Source of the DNA: Dehalococcoidia bacterium
GTDB lineage: Bacteria; Chloroflexota; Dehalococcoidia; Tepidiformales; Tepidiformaceae
Length of the DNA stretch: 64,000 bases
Assembly: GCA_020853755.1 (NCBI GenBank)
Contig: JADYYG010000030.1
Location: 32,158-96,157, forward strand
Direction of reading: 5' to 3'
This document shows, piece after piece, positions 52,301 to 59,843 of this stretch; positions within the stretch are counted from its first letter, which is position 1, and every line of letters starts with the position of its first letter. Below the pieces are notes generated by a model. The model worked only from the letters and a program-made list of their open reading frames with translations. It was not told where the DNA came from and ran no database searches. Position numbers and translations under genes: made by a program.

Positions 52301-52962
52301 ACGTGGAAGCCACACGAAAGCGCATCGAAGAGCTACGCCGCCAGATCCGGCGGCTCGGTTCGATTAATGCCGAAGCGCCCGAGGACTTCCGCGAGTTCAA
52401 AGAACGTCATGAGTTCCTCACATCGCAACTGGCTGACCTCACCGATGCTGCCGACCAGTTACGCGCAGCGATCTCGGATCTCAACGAGGAGATCCGGACG
52501 CGCTTCACGGTCACCTTCGAGAAGGTGAACCAGGCGTTCACCCAGTACTTCCAGTCATTCTTCGGCGGCGGGACCGCCAGCCTGGCGCTAACCGACCCGG
52601 CTAACCTCGCCGACGCTGGCATCGAAATCGAGGCGCAGCCCCCCGGCAAGCGGATCAAGAGCCTGAGCCTGCTCTCTGGCGGCGAGCGGTCGCTCACAGC
52701 GGTGGCGCTGTTGTTCGCCCTGCTCTCGGCGAATCCCGCGCCCTTCTGCGTGCTGGATGAAGTGGATGCGGCGCTCGACGAGGCGAACGTCGGCCGGTTC
52801 ACTGCGGCGCTTCGGCAACTCGCTGAAAAGACGCAGTTCCTCGTGGTCACGCACAACCGGCGGACAATCGAGGTCGCGAACGAAATCTACGGTGTTTCTA
52901 TGGGCCGCGACGGTGTTTCGAAGGTGCTCTCGCTGCGCCTTTCCGACATTCCCCAGAATTAG
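49309..52962 (+). CDS. smc: Chromosome segregation ATPase SMC
   Basis: The 1217-residue protein has the N-terminal Walker A region VVGPNGSGKSNVADAIRWVL, long coiled coils (about 170-510 and 660-1010), a central hinge (about 515-645, GVIGLLSRQIRVP and ALEQRLHAIVVENE), the ABC signature LSLLSGGERSLTAVALLFAL and Walker B VLDEVDAALDEANV. It organises and separates chromosomes with ScpA/ScpB, which are not in this window. The start is GTG at 49309. Confidence 0.96.
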   Translation: MYLKRLSVQGFKSFANRTNFDYGRGITAVVGPNGSGKSNVADAIRWVLGEQSSRLLRAKKQEDVIFAGTKDRAAVGMAEVALTLDNEERWLPVDFAEVEIARRVYRNGDSEYLLNGSRVRLRDVIDLLMKGDVGQNSYSIMGQGLVDEVLSMSPEERRSFLDEAADVKRFRQKIREAIDRLAATRDNIDRVTLVIEEIEPRLAQLSRQAERAAEHKALSAELFDLLKTYYGHLWSEGQNTLVRVRASLDQGHAENAAANQRVSQLREQLRTLSEEIKRRRETISRRDTRNSEIEQRLVATEQAIALDRERHNMVSGRREEVRLELEAVEAERLSLASTDVDDGRRGIEVVGEAETAKEEAARTRAELDGAEREYSSLRSRMQELRDGADGDDRRANGMSVDIETAQRRISDLDRELEQLVARRKAVIVELIGFGRRFAEAQAGVVDGETGVETARGEAEAAREQLTRVQDEVRSFEAAGNADLRELDHLEGRLDALRRVQAEHDGVAAGTRNVLIMGQALMDEYEPGSMGEAPEINGVIGLLSRQIRVPAGLEIAINAALEQRLHAIVVENETVALEAVNTLQRRKQGRAQFLPLDSVRHVYPLNLQKERGVVGVAAKLIRCDARVKNLIDTLLGRVIIVEDVPSGLRMVKRALGSIVTLDGVFIEQSGVIAGGATGADEGEFIRQRELEELPERIEELRTRTNTSQARVDDARAAIEQVARRSHEAEAAYEMARRSLEAARFDVERERDRLHRLRRDMDAVLSKRADVERERGSRETQIAQAEQAAVQLQARRDERRAAMASIEEDLNLATQRREAALRAVSEASARLATAEGERRTLAALREQHEKSIERLDSQIQAKRLQARNLELEAGVIDERLGRLARELETARADQAKYAEDAAPDRDELHRLENHERTIQDEFNEAQTSLLRIQASRLDLEAELARTTEHLEHLRLEMEREGLAPDRSGRIVSFDEAVATEPMFPEEERETTHIQGGADIDVEATRKRIEELRRQIRRLGSINAEAPEDFREFKERHEFLTSQLADLTDAADQLRAAISDLNEEIRTRFTVTFEKVNQAFTQYFQSFFGGGTASLALTDPANLADAGIEIEAQPPGKRIKSLSLLSGGERSLTAVALLFALLSANPAPFCVLDEVDAALDEANVGRFTAALRQLAEKTQFLVVTHNRRTIEVANEIYGVSMGRDGVSKVLSLRLSDIPQN

Positions 52963-53015
52963 CGCGTTCTGAGTCCGCTTGAGACGGCCTCCATCCTCAG
53001 CTCAGATACCGGGCG

Positions 53016-53705
53016 TCAGGACGCCTTGCCATTGAGGGCGACCTTCGCCTTGCTCGGCTTCTCCAGGATCTCGTCGATGAGGCCGTATTCCTTCGCGCCC
53101 TGAGGGTCCAGGTAGAAGTCGCGGTCGGTGTCGTGCTCGATGCGCTCCATCGGCTGCCCGGTGGTCTCCTGGATGATGTTTCGCAGCACCTTCTGCAGGC
53201 GGAGCGTCTCCCGCGCCTGGATTTCGATGTCGCGGGCCTGACCCTGGGCGCCGCCGAGCACCTGGTGGAGGTGGATGGTGCTATTCGGGAGCGCGAACCG
53301 CTTGCCCTTGGCGCCGGCCGTGAGCATGACCGTGCCCATGCTGGCCGCCATGCCCATGCAGAGCGTCTGCACGTCGGGCCGGATCAGGGCCATCGTGTCG
53401 AGGATGGCGAGACCCGCAGTCACGCTGCCGCCCGGGCTATTGATGTACATCATGATGTCCTTCTCATCGTCCTCGCGTGCAAGGTAGAGAAGCTGGGCGA
53501 TGATGACGTTCGCGACCATGGCATCGATCGGTGTCCCGAGGAAGACGATGCGCTCCTTGAGGAGGAGCGAGTAGATGTCGTAGCCGCGCTCACGCCGGCC
53601 ATCGGATTCGATGACGAACGGCATGATGGCAGAGGGCCGCACGATGTCGGCATCGGGGCGCTTACCCGAAGCGATCTCCTGGATGAGGTCATAGCTCTGC
53701 GACAT
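53016..53705 (-). CDS. clpP: ATP-dependent Clp protease proteolytic subunit
   Basis: The 229-residue serine protease has the catalytic triad: Ser in [16 protein letters not shown], His in [12 protein letters not shown], and Asp in the later [30 protein letters not shown] is the conserved oxyanion loop region. The N-terminus is slightly longer than usual. A GGAGGG site precedes the ATG. No clpX or tig gene is next to it. It is convergent with smc. Confidence 0.95.
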   Translation of the reverse strand: MSQSYDLIQEIASGKRPDADIVRPSAIMPFVIESDGRRERGYDIYSLLLKERIVFLGTPIDAMVANVIIAQLLYLAREDDEKDIMMYINSPGGSVTAGLAILDTMALIRPDVQTLCMGMAASMGTVMLTAGAKGKRFALPNSTIHLHQVLGGAQGQARDIEIQARETLRLQKVLRNIIQETTGQPMERIEHDTDRDFYLDPQGAKEYGLIDEILEKPSKAKVALNGKAS

Positions 53706-53872
53706 GGGTGTCCCTCCTGCCGGTACGTGCGGGGTGTGTCATTCCAGTGTGCGGTGTGGGCCGCACTCGGGGAAGACTGGACGAATGGGCGGGACTTGCC
53801 TGCTGAACGGCGAAGTGAGCCAGTCCTTTCGGACACCTATGCGCTTAAACGCCCGTCCAGCACACTGGATCC

Positions 53873-55723
53873 ATGACATCCCGCCGTCCCGATGTACGGA
53901 ACATCGCCATCATTGCCCACGTCGACCACGGCAAGACCACGCTTGTCGACGCGCTCCTGAAGCAGTCCAACGTCTTCCGCGAGAACGAACAGGTCGGCTC
54001 GCTCATCCTCGATTCAAACCCCCTCGAACGTGAGAAGGGCATCACGATCATGGCGAAGAACGCTGCGGTCGATTACAAGGGCATCCGCATCAACATCATT
54101 GATACGCCGGGCCATGCGGACTTCGGCGGCGAAGTTGAGCGCGTCCTGAACATGGCCGACGGCTGCCTGCTACTCATCGATTCGGTCGAGGGCCCGATGC
54201 CGCAGACGAAGTTCGTGCTGCGGAAGGCGCTCGAAATGGGCCTCCACGCCATTGTCGTGGTGAACAAGATCGACCGCCCGAACGCGCGCATCAAGGAAGT
54301 TATCGAGGAGACGCACGACCTCTTCCTGGACCTGGCCACCGAAGACCACCAGCTCGACTTCCCGACGCTCTACGCCAACGCCCGCGACGGCTATGCTGGC
54401 GCACTACCGGACATAACGAGTGGCACAATGCAGCCGGTTTTCGATGCCATCCTTGAACACATCCCAGGACCGGAAATCGACGAGGATGCACCGTTCCGCA
54501 TGCTCGCCACTACACTCATGTACGACAGCTATCGCGGCCGCATCGCCGTCGGGCGCATCCACGACGGCACGGTCAAAGCTGGCGAAAGCATCATCCGCTT
54601 CGACCACGAGGGACAGGTCAGCCAGCATCGCGTCGCCCAGTTGTTTGGGTTCACCGGCCTCGGGCGGGTCGAACTCCAGGAAGCGGCGGCCGGCGACATC
54701 GTCGCGCTAACGGGCATCGGCGATGTCCTGGTCGGCGAAACGCTCGCGCATCCTTCGGTGACTGAGCCGCTCCCCGTGATCGCGATCGAAGAGCCGGCGA
54801 TGAAGATGACCTTCCGCGTGAACGACTCGCCGTTCGCCGGCCGAGAAGGGCAGTTCGTCACCAGCCGCCAGTTGCGCGAGCGCCTCTTCCGCGAGGTCGA
54901 GACAAACGTCGCCCTCCGCGTCGAAGACGGTGACTCAGCCGAACAGTTCGTGGTCAGCGGGCGCGGCGAACTGCACCTGGCCATCCTCGTCGAGACCATG
55001 CGCCGCGAAGGCTACGAGTTTGCGGTCACCCGGCCGGAGGTGATCATCCACAACGGACCGAATGGCAAGGAAGAGCCGTTCGAGCGCCTGTACGTGGAAG
55101 CTCCCGAAAGCTCCACCGGTTTCCTTATTGAGACGCTGTCCGGGCGGAAGGCGCAGATGGTGGGCATGCACCAGGACCACAACGGCAGCGTCCGCCTCGA
55201 CTTCGAGGTCCCGACGCGCGGGCTGATCGGCTTCCGTGACACGTTTATCAGCGGCACCGGCGGCGAGGGCATCATGAACACCGAGTACCTCGGCTACCGG
55301 CCGTGGGCCGGCGAGATCACGCGCCACCGCAACGGCGCACTGGTTGCCAGCGAGACTGGCTCAGCCCTGAGCTTCGGTATCGCGAACGCCCAGGAACGCG
55401 GCATGATGTTCATCTCGCCGGGCGAAGAAGTCTATGGCGGGATGGTAGTCGGGCTTCATGCCAAGGACACCGACCTCGACGTCAATGTCTGCAAGGCGAA
55501 GCAGCTCACGAATATCCGCAGTTCGACAAGCGATATCGCGGTCAAGCTCGTCCCCCCGAGCCCGCCCAGCCTCGAGCGCAGCCTCTCGATGATCGGCAAC
55601 GACGAGATGGTCGAGGTGACGCCGAAGTCGATCCGCATCCGCAAGATCGAACTCAACCCAACGATCCGCGCGCGTGCCACCAAGCGGGCAAAGTTCGCAG
55701 CCCTCGAGACGGCCAACGCCTGA
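53873..55723 (+). CDS. typA: GTP-binding protein TypA/BipA
   Basis: The 616-residue translational GTPase has the P-loop AHVDHGKTTLVDALLKQS, switch region EREKGITIMAKNAAVDYKG, DTPGHADFGGEVERVL and NKIDRPNARIKEV. It then has the EF-G-like domains and the BipA-specific C-terminal domain. It binds the ribosome and helps assembly or stress adaptation. It is divergent from clpP. Confidence 0.96.
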   Translation: MTSRRPDVRNIAIIAHVDHGKTTLVDALLKQSNVFRENEQVGSLILDSNPLEREKGITIMAKNAAVDYKGIRINIIDTPGHADFGGEVERVLNMADGCLLLIDSVEGPMPQTKFVLRKALEMGLHAIVVVNKIDRPNARIKEVIEETHDLFLDLATEDHQLDFPTLYANARDGYAGALPDITSGTMQPVFDAILEHIPGPEIDEDAPFRMLATTLMYDSYRGRIAVGRIHDGTVKAGESIIRFDHEGQVSQHRVAQLFGFTGLGRVELQEAAAGDIVALTGIGDVLVGETLAHPSVTEPLPVIAIEEPAMKMTFRVNDSPFAGREGQFVTSRQLRERLFREVETNVALRVEDGDSAEQFVVSGRGELHLAILVETMRREGYEFAVTRPEVIIHNGPNGKEEPFERLYVEAPESSTGFLIETLSGRKAQMVGMHQDHNGSVRLDFEVPTRGLIGFRDTFISGTGGEGIMNTEYLGYRPWAGEITRHRNGALVASETGSALSFGIANAQERGMMFISPGEEVYGGMVVGLHAKDTDLDVNVCKAKQLTNIRSSTSDIAVKLVPPSPPSLERSLSMIGNDEMVEVTPKSIRIRKIELNPTIRARATKRAKFAALETANA

Positions 55724-55774
55724 GGCGGGACCGGATGCCCGACCCACGAGGGGACCGGTGCACCCTACGGGTTC

Positions 55775-56122
55775 TCAGCCTGCCAGGCTGCCGTAGATAG
55801 CCAGGTTGGTTGCCAGCGAAGCTCCAATTTGCGCGTCGATGATCCCGAGGTTGTCGAGCATCATCGACGCGCGCCAGTTGAGGCGAAGAAACTCCTCAGT
55901 CGCCTTGAGCGCATCGAGCTTGGCACGCTCCCCACGCAGCAGAATGAAGCCGTTCAAGTCCCCGCCATGCGCGGAGAGGAGCACGGGCTCGAAACTCTCG
56001 ATGACCCCCTGCTGTTGGAGGCCTACGTAGTACGGCATCGCCTCGTTAAAAAGGGCGAGCGACTTCGCCTCAGACCCCCGCGCAACCTGGCCCCAACCGA
56101 TGAAAATTGCTGCGTCAGCCAT
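55775..56122 (-). CDS. Hypothetical 115-residue protein
   Basis: The protein begins MADAAIFIGWGQVARGSEAK, with LFNEAMPYYVGLQQQGVIES and SAHGGDLNGFILLRGERAKL later. The size and pattern suggest a small alpha/beta barrel like those of the ferredoxin-like dimeric fold, but no family was recognised. The ATG at 56122 has GGGAGGAAATTCGTC upstream. It is convergent with typA and divergent from the hotdog protein. Confidence 0.65.
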   Translation of the reverse strand: MADAAIFIGWGQVARGSEAKSLALFNEAMPYYVGLQQQGVIESFEPVLLSAHGGDLNGFILLRGERAKLDALKATEEFLRLNWRASMMLDNLGIIDAQIGASLATNLAIYGSLAG

Positions 56123-56348
56123 GACGAATTTCCTCCCACGGAAGAGATGAGCGGCAGGATAAACCTGTATGGTCAAGATTTCAAGATGGCAAACATTTGG
56201 ATTGAGCAGGTCGTCAGGGTCCTGTGTTGAATGTTGAGATCGACGGTAGCTCTCCTGTTCCAGGTGCGTGGATGTAGAATTCGGCCGGAGACGGAGCCAG
56301 CCTGGACGCCAGGCGGGCAGCCACACAACCCTGGTTTGGGAGCGAACG

Positions 56349-57191
56349 GTGCTGGCTGCAGAACGAAGAGACCTGGTCGGAGACTGGTTCAAGAATAGGA
56401 ACATCGCTGCGAATGTCCGCGGAGGCATCCACGATGACGAAGCCGCGAAACGGCTCGGTTTTCGCGGCGCATGGGTGAGTGGCCGCGTCCACCTGAGCAC
56501 CTTCGCGCCAATGCTGGTCGAAGCGTTCGGGCCAGCCTGGTTCGAACACGGGTCCATCTCCATGGACTTTCGAAGCGCAACCATCGACCAGGAGGACGTC
56601 CGGGCGATTCCCTGCGCGGTCCCAGCCTCGACTTCGAACATCCAGTTGGACGCCAGGATGGAGACGACTGACGGGACGCTCGTGGCTATTGGCACCGCTG
56701 CCAACTACGTCAGTGGAGAGCCAACCTATCTGGGCCAGAAGAACCTCTCGGCTTACGACCAGCCGCCCTATGAACTGGTCGACAAGATCGTCCCCGGAGA
56801 TGTCTTTGAAGATGTCGAGTACACCCCGACGCTCCAGGTTGCGCAACGGATTGTCGACGGCTCGGTAGCCCTCGACTGGTACACCGAAGGATCGCCGTGG
56901 GGCCAGCCAATCGCCGCGCCGGGAGTGATGGTTTCGGCGCTGGGCGCGGCGTGTCACCGCTATCTGCGCGCCCACCCCTACCTGGGCGTGCCGGTTGACG
57001 GCGCCACTGAATTGCGGAACATCACCGGCCCAATCTTCATGGGCGAAACCTACCGCGTAGGAGGGCGGATTGTGGCGCGGGGCAGGAGCCCGCGCTCGGA
57101 GTACTTCTGGTACGAGTCGTGGATGAATGACCTGCACGGCAAGTGGATAGCGGCGATGCTCCTGCAGTGGCGGTGCATCAAGAACTGGTAG
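56349..57191 (+). CDS. MaoC/hotdog-fold-like protein
   Basis: The 280-residue protein (start GTG at 56349 with GGGAG upstream) has HDDEAAKRLGFRGAWVSGRV, a hotdog hydratase-like stretch, and later PIAAPGVMVSALGAACHRYL and GPIFMGETYRVGGRIVARGR, which look like a second hotdog repeat. It would be a double-hotdog thioesterase or dehydratase acting on acyl-CoA. The catalytic residues were not identified. The frame stays open to an ATG at 56268. Confidence 0.7.
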   Translation: MLAAERRDLVGDWFKNRNIAANVRGGIHDDEAAKRLGFRGAWVSGRVHLSTFAPMLVEAFGPAWFEHGSISMDFRSATIDQEDVRAIPCAVPASTSNIQLDARMETTDGTLVAIGTAANYVSGEPTYLGQKNLSAYDQPPYELVDKIVPGDVFEDVEYTPTLQVAQRIVDGSVALDWYTEGSPWGQPIAAPGVMVSALGAACHRYLRAHPYLGVPVDGATELRNITGPIFMGETYRVGGRIVARGRSPRSEYFWYESWMNDLHGKWIAAMLLQWRCIKNW

Positions 57192-57225
57192 CGCTGTGCG
57201 GCATCCCGCCCGCGCCCGGTCCATC

Positions 57226-57270
57226 TGGTAGCAGGGGGGAGACTTGAACTCCCGACCTCACGATTATGAG
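57226..57270 (-). pseudogene. tRNA-Met(CAU) 3' fragment, probable attachment site
   Basis: Read on the minus strand, the fragment starts with the anticodon loop CTCATAA, then the 3' half of the anticodon stem (TCGTG), variable loop AGGTC, T-arm GGGAG-TTCAAGT-CTCCC, acceptor 3' strand CCCTGCT, A and CCA. The 5' half of a tRNA is missing: no AGCAGGG acceptor strand lies upstream. A break exactly at the anticodon loop is typical of integrase att sites. Confidence 0.75.
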
Positions 57271-57340
57271 GTGCTACTGGGAGCGTCCGGCGCCGCGTCA
57301 GGCGAAGCGACCGCATCTCAAGGCCGACGTAACAATTGAA

Positions 57341-57354
57341 CGTAAGTCCTTACG
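57341..57354. promoter_or_regulatory. Palindrome upstream of the CBASS operon
   Basis: CGTAAG-TC-CTTACG is a perfect inverted repeat 120 bases before the TIR-SAVED start. A second short palindrome, CCAACGTTGG, lies at 57383-57392. No CapH or CapW regulator gene is seen, so these are only candidate operators. Confidence 0.35.
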
Positions 57355-57456
57355 CAGTTGCGAGTGAATGCGGACGATGGCACCAACGTTGGCATCTCCA
57401 TCCGGCACATTTGCGACCGAGCGTAGCACAAATGTTCTTGCGGATTCTGGTGCGCT

Positions 57457-57471
57457 CCGCCATACTGGCGG
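57457..57471 (+). promoter_or_regulatory. Hairpin covering the TIR-SAVED ribosome-binding site
   Basis: CCGCCA (57457-57462) pairs with TGGCGG (57466-57471) around a 3-base loop. The right arm contains the purine-rich GGCGGGG that would serve as the ribosome-binding site for the ATG at 57475, so the effector may be kept at low translation. Confidence 0.4.
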
Positions 57472-57474
57472 GGC

Positions 57475-58713
57475 ATGAATTGCATTGAAGCGTTAGTGAG
57501 CTACCAGTGGGGCGACAGTGCGGACGCTGAACGCCTCCACGAGGAGCTTGCGCTCCGTGGATTCGTCGTTCACCACGACAGATGTAGTTTCGAGACGGGC
57601 GGCCGCCTGCCAGCACAGATGGAGGTCGCAGTGCAACGGAGCGACTTAGTAGTCGCGTTGCTGACGAAGCATTCACTGTATCTCGAGGCACCTGCGGGAA
57701 CTCCCCGCCCTGCGCTGGACGGAGAATTCATTCCTTCAATGCAGAGACGCAGGACGCACCTGGCTGAATTAGGGGTCGATCCTCTCAACGCGGTGAAGGC
57801 CCGCCCAGTCGTCATCCCCGTGCTGCGGGGACTTGGCGATCCTCACGGCGAGGGTTCTGAACTCGTCCGGATTCACACAGGGGAGAACATTGGTTCCCTC
57901 TGGATGCCGAGTGTCACGCAGGACGGTGACCTCCCCTTGGCAGACGCTCAGTCGATAGCCCGTGGGGCGCTTCGGGCGGTGATTGCCTCGGCGTTGGGCG
58001 AGCCTGTCGCCCTCCAGATTGTCACAAGGGGGTCCGGCGAAGCTCCTATTGCTGGCCTCAATGTCGATGCCACTTCGCTTCTTGGTGGTCGCGACCGCCG
58101 AGTCGGGGCCTCTCTGGACTGGGATCGCTTCGTCGGCGCTCTTCGAGATGTTCGCGACGCTCTGGGACACGGCACTCGTTGCCGGTCGATCGAGCTGTTC
58201 CCCAAATGCCACCTAGCGGCAGCAGTTGCGCTGGGGAGAGTCTTCAGCCAGTCCACGGGCTGGAAGGTTTCGATCCCGAGCAGGAATGGGCTCGTCGAAA
58301 CCGTCTCCGAGCCCGAAGGTGCCGAACTGGCCATAAGTTGGGACGCAGAGGCCCCGAACGGTGATATCGCCGTGCAGATAGACCTTCTCGGCCATCCGGT
58401 TTTCGATATGGCACGTCGTGCCACCATCGACTGGCCGCAACCTCCACTTGGACAGCTTCAGGTCTCCCGCCAGGATTCGCGACGAGAGATGACGCCGGAA
58501 GATGTCATGTTCTTCGCTAGGAGGGTTGCTGATGAGATCCGACGAATCGCGAGCCGTTACGCGCCCCAAACCGTTCACTTGTTTTGTGCGGCGCCGGTCG
58601 AGTTCGGAGTGTTGCTGGCGTACCGACTCACGGCCCTCAACGCCGACCTCGTTGTCCACGAGCCCGATGGCGAGAGGTACCACCCGGCCGTTCGCATCCC
58701 ACGCCAGGTCTAG
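57475..58713 (+). CDS. TIR-SAVED CBASS effector
   Basis: The 412-residue protein has an N-terminal TIR domain (about 1-125; ALVSYQWGDSADAERLHEEL, VVALLTKHSL, with Glu84 in ALDGEF as the likely catalytic residue) and a C-terminal SAVED domain (about 190-412; RSIELFPKCHLAAAVALGRV, VHLFCAAPVEFGVLLAYRLT). Known TIR-SAVED proteins bind a cyclic oligonucleotide, form filaments and destroy NAD+, which stops the infected cell. It is the first gene of the operon, 41 bases before the CD-NTase. The signal molecule is not known for this system. Confidence 0.87.
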   Translation: MNCIEALVSYQWGDSADAERLHEELALRGFVVHHDRCSFETGGRLPAQMEVAVQRSDLVVALLTKHSLYLEAPAGTPRPALDGEFIPSMQRRRTHLAELGVDPLNAVKARPVVIPVLRGLGDPHGEGSELVRIHTGENIGSLWMPSVTQDGDLPLADAQSIARGALRAVIASALGEPVALQIVTRGSGEAPIAGLNVDATSLLGGRDRRVGASLDWDRFVGALRDVRDALGHGTRCRSIELFPKCHLAAAVALGRVFSQSTGWKVSIPSRNGLVETVSEPEGAELAISWDAEAPNGDIAVQIDLLGHPVFDMARRATIDWPQPPLGQLQVSRQDSRREMTPEDVMFFARRVADEIRRIASRYAPQTVHLFCAAPVEFGVLLAYRLTALNADLVVHEPDGERYHPAVRIPRQV

Positions 58714-58754
58714 TCTGGTCCAGCGTAAATGGGACTGCCGAGCAGGAGGGCAGA

Positions 58755-59843
58755 TTGGAAGCAAACGGCTACTTCACCGACTTCTTGTCGAATATCCGTC
58801 TGGATGACGACATTCGACGTGCGTGCCGCGATGCCCATCGCGACATCCGGCGCTTGCTTGCCGCGGACGAGCGCCTCGCGCCTGCCATCGTGGCCACGTT
58901 TCTCCAAGGGAGTTACCGACGTTCGACCATCGTCAGGCCGGAAGAGAGTCAGTTGGCAGATGTCGACGTGATCGTCGTAACCAGGCTTGACGAGGCGGAC
59001 TACCCAGTGCCCGAATCGGCAATGAGGGAGTTTCTCCCGTTTTTGGACGAGCACTACTCAGGTTGCCACCAACTGCAGGGCCGTTCCATCGGTATCGACA
59101 CCGGCCGTGTCTCGCTGGATCTAGTCATAACGTCAGCGCCATCAGAGGCCGAGGCCGAGATTCTCGCAGAAGCCGACAAACAAATGGCCCTCGAAGAAGA
59201 CGAATACGAGGCAGATGGGATTTTCCGCTTCAAGGCGTACCTGTCAGAGGCGCGCAAAGCGAAGCCCGCATGGCAGCTGGAGCCCCTCCGAATTCCGGAC
59301 AGAGACGCGGCTTGCTGGAAGCCGACCCACCCGCTCGCGCAGATCGAGTGGACCGCCGACAAGAATCGGGCCTGCAACGATTACTTCTTGAAGGTAGTTC
59401 GGGCACTGAAGTGGTGGAGACGCCGACAGGACCTCCCGAAGCATCCGAAGGGCTATCCGTTGGAGCACATGGTGGGTGCCGTCTGCCCGGACGGCATTGA
59501 CTCCGTCGGCCTGGGCGTGACTTTGGCTTTGGAAGCTGCGTCTGAGAGGTTCGCTCCTTTCGCCTCCGGTGGCACCGTACCATTCTTGGCAGACCATGGC
59601 GTGGCCGAACACAATGTTCTGGGACGAATCTCCGCTGCCGATTTCGCGGCTTTCGTTGAGGCCGTTCAGGCTGCGGCGCAGACAGCCAGGAGCGCGCTGG
59701 ACTCGCAAGACCTTGTCGAGTCCGTTGGTTTGTGGCGCCAACTCTTTGGGGAGGAGTTTCCGGAAGCGAAGGGCGGAGGACCTGGTGGCTTCGCAGCTCC
59801 GTCAGGACCAGCGAGTCCAAGTCGCGGAGGGCGTTTCGCCTGA
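58755..59843 (+). CDS. CBASS CD-NTase (cyclic oligonucleotide synthase)
   Basis: The 362-residue protein is a cGAS/DncV-like nucleotidyltransferase: FLQGSYRRSTIVRP holds the G-S pair (52-53), SQLADVDVIVVTR holds D69 and D71, and VSLDLVITS holds D122, the full metal triad. The second domain has NDYFLKVVRALKWWRRRQDL and PLEHMVGAVCPD. On phage infection it would make a cyclic di- or trinucleotide for the SAVED domain. The Gly/Ser/Pro-rich tail ends in GRFA, a fit for C-terminal conjugation by Cap2. The start is TTG at 58755 with AGGAGGG upstream; no ATG is available. Confidence 0.86.
   Translation: MEANGYFTDFLSNIRLDDDIRRACRDAHRDIRRLLAADERLAPAIVATFLQGSYRRSTIVRPEESQLADVDVIVVTRLDEADYPVPESAMREFLPFLDEHYSGCHQLQGRSIGIDTGRVSLDLVITSAPSEAEAEILAEADKQMALEEDEYEADGIFRFKAYLSEARKAKPAWQLEPLRIPDRDAACWKPTHPLAQIEWTADKNRACNDYFLKVVRALKWWRRRQDLPKHPKGYPLEHMVGAVCPDGIDSVGLGVTLALEAASERFAPFASGGTVPFLADHGVAEHNVLGRISAADFAAFVEAVQAAAQTARSALDSQDLVESVGLWRQLFGEEFPEAKGGGPGGFAAPSGPASPSRGGRFA

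Noticed and set aside
57226..57300. Intact tRNA gene
   Set aside because: Only the part from the anticodon loop to CCA fits; there is no 5' acceptor strand AGCAGGG and no D-arm, so it was called a fragment.
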